Shown here in pieces: positions 1 to 5,396 of a stretch of 6,673 nucleotides of DNA. Source of the DNA: Oscillospiraceae bacterium (GTDB taxonomy: Bacteria; Bacillota; Clostridia; Oscillospirales; Oscillospiraceae); NCBI GenBank assembly GCA_031261245.1, contig JAISKU010000192.1, forward strand, positions 1 through 6,673, read 5' to 3'. Positions within the stretch are counted from its first letter, which is position 1, and the number at the start of each line of letters is the position of its first letter. The notes under the pieces are model-generated. The model was not told where the DNA came from and searched no databases. It worked only from the letters and a program-made list of their open reading frames with translations. A program made the translations under genes and the position numbers.

Positions 1-212
1 AGGCGCGAGACGAGCTCCGGGAACACGACCGCGTCGCGGTAGCTCTTGAACGCCGTCTGCCACTTGCCCTTTTCGGCGCGTCCGACGAACGCGCGCACGT
101 CGAGCGTGAACGGACACGCGCGCGCGCACGGCGGGTTCGCGCCCTCCACGCACGCGGACGTTATGACCGTCACGTCCTCGGCACGTATCTCGTTAAGGTC
201 GTTCTTGTCCAT
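1..212 (-). CDS. 4Fe-4S / FAD-dependent NAD(P)H oxidoreductase (GltD type), N-terminal fragment
   Basis: Only the first 70 codons are present; the gene runs off the left edge. The ATG at 212 is preceded by GAGAGG (218-223) with a 5-nt spacer, and this site overlaps the stop codon of the malic enzyme gene, which supports the start and suggests translational coupling. The peptide carries a cysteine cluster, CVEGANPPCARACP (C21, C29, C33), followed by LDVRAF and an AVVFPELVSR segment. This is the layout of the N-terminal iron-sulfur domain (Fer4_20 type) that precedes the FAD/NAD(P)H domains in glutamate synthase small subunits, dihydropyrimidine dehydrogenase and related oxidoreductases. The fourth cluster cysteine would lie just beyond the edge. 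The family is recognised from this motif only; the substrate cannot be told. It is the last visible gene of the his/malic enzyme operon, so a role in NAD(P)H-linked electron transfer is a guess from the family. Confidence 0.72.
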   Translation of the reverse strand, partial: MDKNDLNEIRAEDVTVITSACVEGANPPCARACPFTLDVRAFVGRAEKGKWQTAFKSYRDAVVFPELVSR

Positions 213-221
213 TTTTACCTC

Positions 222-1391
222 TCAGATTCTCGCGACGCCCGATTTTCTCGCGGCGTCCGCGACAGCCTTCGCGACCGCCGGGCCGACGCGCGGGTCGAAC
301 GCCTCGGGTAAAATGTAATCCGGCGACAGCCGCTCCTTCGCCAAACTGTGCAGCGCGTAAGCCGCCGCAAGCTTCATCTCGTCGTTGATATCGCTCGCGC
401 GCACGTCAAGCGCGCCGCGGAAGATTCCCGGGAACGCGAGGACGTTGTTGATCTGGTTCGGAAAATCGCTGCGGCCCGTGCCGACAATCGCCGCGCCCGC
501 CGATTTTGCCTCGTCGGGCATTATCTCCGGCGTCGGGTTCGCCATCGGGAAGAGAATCGGGTTTGCCGCCATGCTCCGCACCATGTCCGGCGTCACCGCG
601 CCGGGCGCGGACCCGCCACTGCACACGTCCGCGCCGCCGAGCGCGTCCGCGAGGCTGCCCGCGAGCCTTTTCGTGTTCGTGAGCGCCGCGATCTCCGCTT
701 TCGCGGGATTCAGACCCGCGCGGCCCGTGTAGATCGCGCCCTCTCGGTCGCACATTATTACATTTTGTAGACCGAGCGAGGTCAGCAGCTTGATTATCGC
801 GATTCCCGCGGCTCCCGCACCGCTCGTGATAACGCGGACGTCCTCAAGGCGGCGATTCGTGAGCTCGAGCGCGCCGAGCAGCGCGGCGGTGACGACGACG
901 GCGGTGCCGTGCTGGTCGTCGTGGAAAATCGGGATGTCGCAGTGCGCTTTCAGCTTGCGCTCTATCTCAAAGCAGCGCGGCGCGGAGATGTCCTCGAGGT
1001 TTATCCCGCCGAAGCTGCCCGCGAGGAGCGCGACGGTATCCACAATCTCGTCCACGTCCTTGCTGCGCACGCACAGCGGCACGGCGTCCACGCCACCGAA
1101 CGCCTTGAACAGTACGCATTTGCCCTCCATGACGGGCATTCCGGCCTCCGGGCCTATATCGCCGAGGCCGAGAACGGCCGTGCCGTCCGTCACGACGGCG
1201 ACCGTGTTCCCGCGGCCGGTGAGCGTATAACTTTTTGTAATATCCTTTTGTATCTCAAGGCACGGCGCGGCGACGCCCGGCGTGTACGCGAGGGACAGGT
1301 CCTCCCGCGACTTGACGGCCATCTTAGGTTCAATTGACAGCTTGCCCGCCCACTCGTAGTGCAGGCGGAGGGATTCGGTTGCGTAGTCCAT
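222..1391 (-). CDS. NAD(P)-dependent malic enzyme (decarboxylating malate dehydrogenase)
   Basis: A 389-residue malic enzyme of the short bacterial type, converting L-malate to pyruvate and CO2 with reduction of NAD(P)+ in the cytoplasm. Visible signatures are YTPGV with the catalytic tyrosine Y36, the MEGK lysine K91, metal ligands in LED (E133, D134) and HDDQHGTA (D159), the dinucleotide-binding GAGAAG (191-196), and FPMANPTPE and NQINNVLAFPGIFRGALD near the C-terminus. Length and order match the family, and no phosphotransacetylase-like extension as in MaeB is present. The loop usually read as IGVSxPG is SGGSAPG here (259-264). The ATG at 1391 has AGAGG (1401-1405) 9 nt upstream, overlapping the TAG stop of the phosphatase gene, and the gap is 12 nt. 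Cofactor preference cannot be decided by eye. Its place behind histidine genes looks like operon sharing, not a shared pathway. Confidence 0.96.
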   Translation of the reverse strand: MDYATESLRLHYEWAGKLSIEPKMAVKSREDLSLAYTPGVAAPCLEIQKDITKSYTLTGRGNTVAVVTDGTAVLGLGDIGPEAGMPVMEGKCVLFKAFGGVDAVPLCVRSKDVDEIVDTVALLAGSFGGINLEDISAPRCFEIERKLKAHCDIPIFHDDQHGTAVVVTAALLGALELTNRRLEDVRVITSGAGAAGIAIIKLLTSLGLQNVIMCDREGAIYTGRAGLNPAKAEIAALTNTKRLAGSLADALGGADVCSGGSAPGAVTPDMVRSMAANPILFPMANPTPEIMPDEAKSAGAAIVGTGRSDFPNQINNVLAFPGIFRGALDVRASDINDEMKLAAAYALHSLAKERLSPDYILPEAFDPRVGPAVAKAVADAARKSGVARI

Positions 1392-1403
1392 TTTTGCTTA
1401 CCT

Positions 1404-2219
1404 CTACAATTTAATATCGGCGAAGCCGTCCCGCGTCAGCGTTTTGTGGTGCGTGAAGCCGACGCCTTTCAGCAGCTCCGCCATCTCCGCGAATTTGTAC
1501 CCGATCGACGCCGTGTCGTGCGAATCGCTCGACAGTATCACCTCGCCGCCGCGCGCCAAAAGCTCACGCAGCAGCCACGTCTGCGGGTACTGCTCCGTGC
1601 GCAGGACGCGGTACATCGCGCCGGTGTTGACCTCGAAAAGGCGTTGCGTTTTCAGGATTTCCTCCAGCGCGGCGATAGCCGCGGCGCGGTAGCGCGGGTG
1701 CGACGTGTCGAAAAAGCGGTCGCCCTCGTTGTTCTTGTTTACGAGGTCGAAGTGGCCGACGATATTACACTTGGTAATCACCGCAACGTTCGCCTCGAGC
1801 CGGAAATAGTCCTCCGCGAACGCGTACCAGTCGCCGCCGTAGTGCTTTTTCACCGTCTCGAGCTGGCCGTTCGCGCCGTCGTCCACGAAGCGGTACTCGC
1901 CGTTCGGGCAGACGAAGTGCGTGGAGCCGATGACGTAATCCGCGCCGTCCGTCGGCAGATCGCCGAGCGCGTCCTGCTCGATGCCGGTGAAAAGCTCTAT
2001 TTTACCGGCGTATTTTTCTTTGAGCGCGCGCAGCTCCGCGAGGTATCGCGGCGTACTTTCCGCGTTCATGTTCCCGCTGTCAATCGGTACGGAGGTGTGC
2101 GAGTGCTCCGAAATGCCGAACGCGCGATAGCCCTTTTCGATTGCGGCGGTAAGCATTTCCTCGCACGAGTTCGCGCCGTCGCAGTAGGTGGTGTGCGCGT
2201 GAAAATTACTCAGTATCAC
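1404..2219 (-). CDS. hisK: Histidinol-phosphatase, PHP family (HisK type)
   Basis: A 271-residue PHP-domain phosphoesterase, the usual Bacillota enzyme that turns L-histidinol phosphate into L-histidinol in place of the HisB phosphatase domain. The metal-binding pattern is complete: FHAHTTYCDG (H7, H9, D14), SEHS (H39), GIEQD (E81), STHF (H101), GHFD (H156) and SSDSH (D232, H234). EVNTG (196-200) is typical of HisK-like proteins. The start is GTG at 2219, which overlaps the hisIE stop by 14 nt; AGGAG (2230-2234) lies 10 nt upstream, and the product begins a few residues before the HxH motif as expected. No ATG in this frame fits better. The position directly after hisIE supports the histidinol phosphatase role over other PHP phosphoesterases, but substrate specificity is inferred. 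Confidence 0.92.
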   Translation of the reverse strand: MILSNFHAHTTYCDGANSCEEMLTAAIEKGYRAFGISEHSHTSVPIDSGNMNAESTPRYLAELRALKEKYAGKIELFTGIEQDALGDLPTDGADYVIGSTHFVCPNGEYRFVDDGANGQLETVKKHYGGDWYAFAEDYFRLEANVAVITKCNIVGHFDLVNKNNEGDRFFDTSHPRYRAAAIAALEEILKTQRLFEVNTGAMYRVLRTEQYPQTWLLRELLARGGEVILSSDSHDTASIGYKFAEMAELLKGVGFTHHKTLTRDGFADIKL

Positions 2220-2865
2220 CTGTCATCTTCTCCTGTTTGACTTTTTTGTCAACGACGTGGCGCGAGGCGAGCTCGCGGCGCACGTCGTCGGGCGTTATGC
2301 CCGCCTCGAGCATCAGGACGAGCGCGTGGTAGTACAAATCCGCGAGCTCGTAGATAGTCTCCGCGCGGTCGGCGGACTTCGCGGCGATGATGACCTCGGT
2401 CGATTCCTCGCCGATTTTCTTCAGGATTTTGTCAAGCCCCTTGTCGAACAGGTAGCTCGTGTAGCTGCCCTCCTTGGGGTTCGCGCGGCGGTCTGATAAC
2501 ATGTCGTATAATCCGTCCACCGAGAACGCGGAGAGCGTGTCGCTCTCGTAAACCGCGTCGTTGAAGCACGAATCCGCGCCCGTGTGGCACGCGGGGCCGT
2601 CCTTGATAACGGACACCTCGAGCGAGTTGCGCTCGCAATCGGCAGTGATTGACACCACGCGCTGGACGTTGCCGCTCGTCTCGCCCTTGCGCCACAGCTC
2701 CCGGCGTGAGCGCGACCAGAACACGGTGCGCCCCTCCGCGAGTGTGAGCGCGAGCGACTCGCGGTTCATGTACGCGAGCGTGAGCAGCTTGCCGCTGATC
2801 GCGTCCGTCACGGCGGCGGGAATGAGCCCGTTTGCGTCGAATTTGAGTTCGTCAATGTTTACCAT
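2206..2865 (-). CDS. hisIE: Bifunctional phosphoribosyl-AMP cyclohydrolase / phosphoribosyl-ATP pyrophosphatase
   Basis: A 219-residue fusion that carries out steps 2 and 3 of histidine synthesis. HisE removes pyrophosphate from PR-ATP, and HisI opens the adenine ring of PR-AMP. The HisI part (about 1-120) shows LAYMNRESL, FWSRSRRELWRKGETSG and the zinc cysteines C77, C93 (ACHTG) and C100 (SCF). The HisE part (about 135-203) shows SYTSYLFDKG, the metal-binding EESTE (153-157) and YELADLYYH (E173, D176). The family's usual magnesium motif DCDxD reads D76-C-E-R-N80 here, so two of three aspartates are replaced. An open frame continues upstream of 2865, but it is the shadow of hisF. The true start is the ATG at 2865, with GAGGG (2873-2877) 7 nt before it inside the hisF end and only 2 nt between the genes. 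Function is secure for HisE and likely for HisI. Confidence 0.95.
   Translation of the reverse strand: MVNIDELKFDANGLIPAAVTDAISGKLLTLAYMNRESLALTLAEGRTVFWSRSRRELWRKGETSGNVQRVVSITADCERNSLEVSVIKDGPACHTGADSCFNDAVYESDTLSAFSVDGLYDMLSDRRANPKEGSYTSYLFDKGLDKILKKIGEESTEVIIAAKSADRAETIYELADLYYHALVLMLEAGITPDDVRRELASRHVVDKKVKQEKMTGDTE
2217..2234 (-). promoter_or_regulatory. Shine-Dalgarno and GTG start inside the end of hisIE
   Basis: On the minus strand AGGAG (2230-2234) is followed by 10 nt and then GTG (2219-2217). Both lie within the last codons of hisIE, whose TAA is at 2208-2206. The nested site decides the phosphatase start and suggests that its translation depends on ribosomes finishing hisIE. Confidence 0.7.
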
Positions 2866-2867
2866 AA

Positions 2868-3638
2868 TTATACCCTCATATTTATTCCGTTTTGCGCCAG
2901 AGTCAGCTTCAGATCGCGTATTGTCACCTCTCCGTAGTGGAAAATCGAGGCGGCGAGCCCCGCGTCCACGCCCGGGAGCGCATTGAACAGCGTCACGAAA
3001 TCCTCTATCTTGCCCGCGCCGCCAGAGGCGATTACGGGCAGCTTCGTCACCTCGCAGACGGCCGCGAGAAGCTCCAGATCGAAGCCGCCCTTCACGCCGT
3101 CGGTATCCATTGAGTTGATGACGAGCTCGCCCGCTCCGTCGCCCGCGCCGCGCCGAATCCACTCGATCGCGTCCATGCCCGTGTCCACGCGCCCGCCGTT
3201 CTGGAACACGTGGAACGCGGTTTTGCCGCCGGTCTGCACGCGCTTGATATCCACCGAGAGCACGACGCACTGGTCGCCGTAGCGCCGCGCCGCGTCGTGG
3301 ATAAGCGCGGGGTTTTTGATTGCGCCGGAGTTGACGGACACCTTGTCCGCGCCGCACTTGAGCACGCGGTCAAAGTCGTCGAGCGAGGTTATCCCGCCGC
3401 CGACGGTGAGCGGTATGAACACGTTTTTCGCGGTTTCGGTGAGAATTTCGGTGAAGATGCCTCGCGCCTCGTGCGAGGCGGTGATGTCGTAGAACACGAG
3501 CTCGTCCGCGCCGCCGTCGGAGTACGCCTTCGCGAGCGCGACGGGCGAATCCACGTCAGCAAGACCCTTGAAATTCACGCCCTTGACGACGCGCCCGGCG
3601 CGCACATCGAGGCAGGGGATTATACGTTTTGTTATCAT
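2868..3638 (-). CDS. hisF: Imidazole glycerol phosphate synthase, cyclase subunit
   Basis: A 256-residue (beta/alpha)8 barrel that joins PRFAR with ammonia from the HisH glutaminase to give imidazole glycerol phosphate and AICAR. The N-terminus IIPCLDVRAGRVVKG carries catalytic D11, and LSVDIKR carries D130, both at the canonical positions. Phosphate-binding and barrel motifs TVGGGI (78-83), SVNSGA (101-106), NSMDTDGVKGG (175-185) and IASGGAGK are intact. Length is normal for the family. The ATG at 3638 has AGAGGGGG (3648-3655) 9 nt upstream. The partner gene hisH is not next to it, whereas many operons have hisH-hisA-hisF, so the glutaminase must be elsewhere in the genome. Its stop lies 2 nt before hisIE. 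Confidence 0.98.
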   Translation of the reverse strand: MITKRIIPCLDVRAGRVVKGVNFKGLADVDSPVALAKAYSDGGADELVFYDITASHEARGIFTEILTETAKNVFIPLTVGGGITSLDDFDRVLKCGADKVSVNSGAIKNPALIHDAARRYGDQCVVLSVDIKRVQTGGKTAFHVFQNGGRVDTGMDAIEWIRRGAGDGAGELVINSMDTDGVKGGFDLELLAAVCEVTKLPVIASGGAGKIEDFVTLFNALPGVDAGLAASIFHYGEVTIRDLKLTLAQNGINMRV

Positions 3639-3647
3639 CAGCTGTTG

Positions 3648-3655
3648 CCCCCTCT
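3648..3655 (-). promoter_or_regulatory. hisF Shine-Dalgarno formed by the end of the repeat
   Basis: AGAGGGGG on the minus strand lies 9 nt before the hisF ATG and is the terminal block of the palindromic repeat. Its G-run could in principle pair with the C-run of the large hairpin, but the 11-bp hairpin should win and leave the site open. Confidence 0.6.
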
Positions 3656-3693
3656 GTCCCTTTGGGACATCTCCCCCGCCACGCGGGGGAGAT
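3648..3693. repeat. Two-hairpin palindromic intergenic repeat between hisA and hisF
   Basis: This element fills most of the 54-nt hisA-hisF gap. Read on the plus strand it contains CCCCCTCT (3648-3655); a small hairpin with GTCCC (3656-3660), loop TTT and GGGAC (3664-3668), or 6 bp if T3655-A3669 is counted; and a perfect 11-bp stem ATCTCCCCCGC (3669-3679), loop CAC, GCGGGGGAGAT (3683-3693). On the transcribed minus strand the order is large hairpin, small hairpin, AGAGGGGG. From memory, this C-rich/G-rich two-hairpin design resembles dispersed repeats common between genes in Clostridia. The repeat touches the hisA stop codon at one end and the hisF Shine-Dalgarno at the other. No U-run follows the stem on the minus strand, so it is a poor terminator in the operon direction. 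That it is dispersed in this genome cannot be seen here. Confidence 0.75.
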
Positions 3694-4406
3694 CATTTTG
3701 CCGTCGCAATCGCTTCCGCCAAGTCCAAGTCGCCGGTGTAGAGCGCCTTGCCGAGAATCGCGCCGTACAGCCCGATGTCGCGCAGCGCCGCGACGTCCGA
3801 GAGCGTCGAGACGCCGCCCGACGCGACGACGTCGAGCGCGAGCGTCGCCGTCAGCTCGCGGTACAGGTCGAGGTTCGTGCCGCCGAGCACGCCGTCCTTT
3901 GAGATGTCGGTGCAGATTATCGTTTTCACGCCGATATCCTGCAGCTCGCGGCAGAAGTCGAGCGCTGTGCGGTCGGACAGCTCCGTCCAGCCCTTTATCG
4001 CGACGAGCCCGTCGCGGATATCGACGCCGACGGCGATCTTGTCGCCGTTTTTACGCGCGGTTTCGCGCAAAAACACGGGGTTCTGCACGGCGGCCGTGCC
4101 GAGAATCACGCGCAGCGCGCCGGCGTCGAGGTATTTTTCGACAGTCGCGGCGTCGCGGATACCGCCGCCGATTTCGACGGCGAGGCCGGAGTCGGAGATG
4201 AGCCGCCGCGCCGTGTCAAAATTCGGCGTCGCGCCGTCGCGCGCGCCCTCGAGATCGACGACGTGCAGGAACCGCGCGCCCGCGCTTTTGAATATGCGCG
4301 CCTGCGCGAGCGCGTCGTCGTTGTACACCGTCATTTTCGCATAATCGCCGCGCTCAAGCCGCACGGCGCGGCCGCCGTGCAGGTCAACTGCCGGAAAGAG
4401 CTTCAA
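3693..4406 (-). CDS. hisA: ProFAR isomerase (1-(5-phosphoribosyl)-5-[(5-phosphoribosylamino)methylideneamino]imidazole-4-carboxamide isomerase)
   Basis: A 237-residue (beta/alpha)8 barrel related to HisF that catalyses the Amadori rearrangement of ProFAR to PRFAR. Catalytic aspartates are visible in FPAVDLHGG (D8) and VGVDIRDG (D129). Other family marks are VRLERGDY (15-22), HVVDLEGA, EIGGGIR (78-84), ILGTAAVQNP (101-110), KGW (138-140), TDISKDGVLGGTN (166-178) and ASGGVS. The start is TTG at 4406: it places MKLFPAVDL at the usual distance from the catalytic aspartate, and GGAG (4416-4419) lies 9 nt upstream. No ATG or GTG in frame offers a better start. The stop TGA falls at the edge of the palindromic repeat. 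It is the first gene of the minus-strand operon, with its own promoter just upstream. Confidence 0.97.
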   Translation of the reverse strand: MKLFPAVDLHGGRAVRLERGDYAKMTVYNDDALAQARIFKSAGARFLHVVDLEGARDGATPNFDTARRLISDSGLAVEIGGGIRDAATVEKYLDAGALRVILGTAAVQNPVFLRETARKNGDKIAVGVDIRDGLVAIKGWTELSDRTALDFCRELQDIGVKTIICTDISKDGVLGGTNLDLYRELTATLALDVVASGGVSTLSDVAALRDIGLYGAILGKALYTGDLDLAEAIATAK

Positions 4407-4429
4407 TACGCACCACTCCGAATTATTTA

Positions 4430-4441
4430 AGTGTTCACACT
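4430..4441. repeat. Short inverted repeat over the hisA -10/start region
   Basis: AGTGT (4430-4434), a 2-nt centre TC and ACACT (4437-4441) form a perfect 5-2-5 dyad. It overlaps the outer half of the predicted hisA -10 box and the predicted transcription start, where a repressor could act. The arms are short and chance is possible; no regulator is identified. Confidence 0.35.
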
Positions 4442-4467
4442 ATAGCATATTCGAGAAAAATTCACAA
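4439..4467 (-). promoter_or_regulatory. Promoter of the hisA operon
   Basis: On the minus strand, -35 TTGTGA (4467-4462) and -10 TATAGT (4444-4439) are separated by exactly 17 nt, with TGC before the -10 giving an extended TGn element. Transcription should begin near 4432, leaving a leader of about 26 nt. That is too short for a T-box or a histidine attenuator, so any control is probably by a DNA-binding protein. Confidence 0.72.
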
Positions 4468-4476
4468 CTAAAAAGA

Positions 4477-4505
4477 TTGAAAGGATAACTTTAATATGGT
4501 ATACT
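4477..4505 (+). promoter_or_regulatory. Promoter of cdaA-cdaR
   Basis: The -35 TTGAAA (4477-4482) and -10 TATACT (4500-4505) have a 17-nt spacer and a TGG extended -10 (4497-4499). Transcription should begin near 4512, about 20 nt before the cdaA start. The -35 box stands 9 nt from the -35 of the divergent hisA promoter, so the two polymerase sites are back to back. Confidence 0.75.
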
Positions 4506-4518
4506 GGCGGAAGTATAC
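4499..4518. repeat. Inverted repeat spanning the cdaA -10 and start site
   Basis: GTATACT (4499-4505) and AGTATAC (4512-4518) form a perfect 7-bp dyad around the 6-nt centre GGCGGA. The left arm contains the -10 box and the right arm covers the expected +1 region. The position suits a repressor operator, or a small hairpin at the very 5' end of the mRNA. No binding protein can be named. Confidence 0.5.
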
Positions 4519-4532
4519 GGAATAATGCGAAA

Positions 4533-5396
4533 ATGCGGGAGTTGGAATACAAATTGCTTGAATCCATACTGCTTCGCCTGTTGAGCGACATCAAGACAAT
4601 CGGCGTGGGGGACGTTATCGACGTCCTCATAGTCGCGTATATCGTTTACCGCATTCTCTCCGTCGTGCGCCGCACCTCCGCCGGAAGCGTCATAAAGGGG
4701 TTTTTCCTGCTCGCCGTCATACTGGCGCTGGCGTATATACTGCGGCTGAACGTGCTCAACTATCTGCTCGCGCAGGTCATGAAGATGGGCGTCATCATAC
4801 TGATTATCCTGTTCCAGCCGGAGCTTCGCCGCCTGCTGGAGCAAGTGGGAAGCAGCAACTTCAAGCTGTTCTCCGGGCGACGAACGCCGACGGGAAACAG
4901 CGCGGAGGTCATTGAGCTCGTCGTCTCCGCGTGCGTGGACATGACAAAGACAAAGACGGGCGCGCTGATCGTGTTTGAGCGCAGCATCGGCCTCGCCGAC
5001 TACGCCGGAACGGGGACGTTCATCGGCTCCCTCATCTCCGCCGAGCTAATCAAAAACATCTTCTTCCCGAACACCCCGCTGCACGACGGCGCGGTGCTGA
5101 TAAAGGACGGTCGGATACTCGCCGCCGGATGTATGCTGCCGATGTCAAACAACCCCGCGCTCTCGCGCGACCTCGGGATGCGCCACAAGGCCGGAATCGG
5201 CATAAGTGAGCGCTCCGACGCCGTGGCGGTGATTGTCTCCGAGGAGACGGGCTCGATCTCCGTCGCCGTTGACGGTATGTTAAAGCGCCACCTCGCGCGC
5301 GACACGTTTTTCGCCCTTTTGTGCAACGAGCTGATCGCCGCCCCGGCGGAGAAGCGCGGCGGCTCGAAGCGGAAAGGTCTGAAGGTGAAGAAATGA
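4533..5396 (+). CDS. cdaA: Diadenylate cyclase (c-di-AMP synthase), membrane-bound
   Basis: A 287-residue CdaA/YbbP-type enzyme that makes cyclic di-AMP from two ATP. Three hydrophobic helices lie at about 27-46, 55-71 and 76-95, followed by FQPELRRLLEQVG and the cytoplasmic DAC domain (about 125-270). Catalytic marks are LHDGAVLI (D185-G186-A187) and GMRHKAGIGISE (215-226). The family normally has TRHR where this protein has M216-R-H-K219. VSEETGSISVA (235-245) is typical. The C-terminus is a lysine/arginine-rich tail. The ATG at 4533 is only weakly supported: GGA (4519-4521) lies 11 nt upstream. A TTG at 4554 behind CGGGAG (4536-4541) would remove seven residues and is an alternative. The gene is followed by cdaR with an ATGA overlap, the normal cdaA-cdaR arrangement in Bacillota. 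Confidence 0.96.
   Translation: MRELEYKLLESILLRLLSDIKTIGVGDVIDVLIVAYIVYRILSVVRRTSAGSVIKGFFLLAVILALAYILRLNVLNYLLAQVMKMGVIILIILFQPELRRLLEQVGSSNFKLFSGRRTPTGNSAEVIELVVSACVDMTKTKTGALIVFERSIGLADYAGTGTFIGSLISAELIKNIFFPNTPLHDGAVLIKDGRILAAGCMLPMSNNPALSRDLGMRHKAGIGISERSDAVAVIVSEETGSISVAVDGMLKRHLARDTFFALLCNELIAAPAEKRGGSKRKGLKVKK

Noticed and set aside
114..130. Alternating purine-pyrimidine tract (CG/CA repeats), possible Z-DNA
   Set aside because: It is explained by Ala-Arg-Ala and Cys codons of the Fe-S domain in a GC-rich gene.
1359..2240. Long plus-strand open frame of 293 codons opposite the phosphatase gene
   Set aside because: It lies fully antisense to a clear PHP enzyme, is rich in Arg, Val and Ala as expected for GC-rich shadow frames, and has no recognisable motif.
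2866..3357. Upstream extension of the hisIE frame into hisF
   Set aside because: The extension is an Arg-rich shadow of hisF; the ATG at 2865 has a good Shine-Dalgarno and gives the normal family N-terminus.
3669..3693. Strong hairpin as a rho-independent terminator after hisA
   Set aside because: On the minus strand the stem is followed by GTCCC and not a U-run, and hisF lies immediately downstream with its own Shine-Dalgarno. On the plus strand only a short TTTT follows and no plus-strand gene ends there.
4407..4432. T-box or histidine leader attenuator upstream of hisA
   Set aside because: The predicted leader is only about 26 nt, with no run of His codons and no room for a T-box fold.
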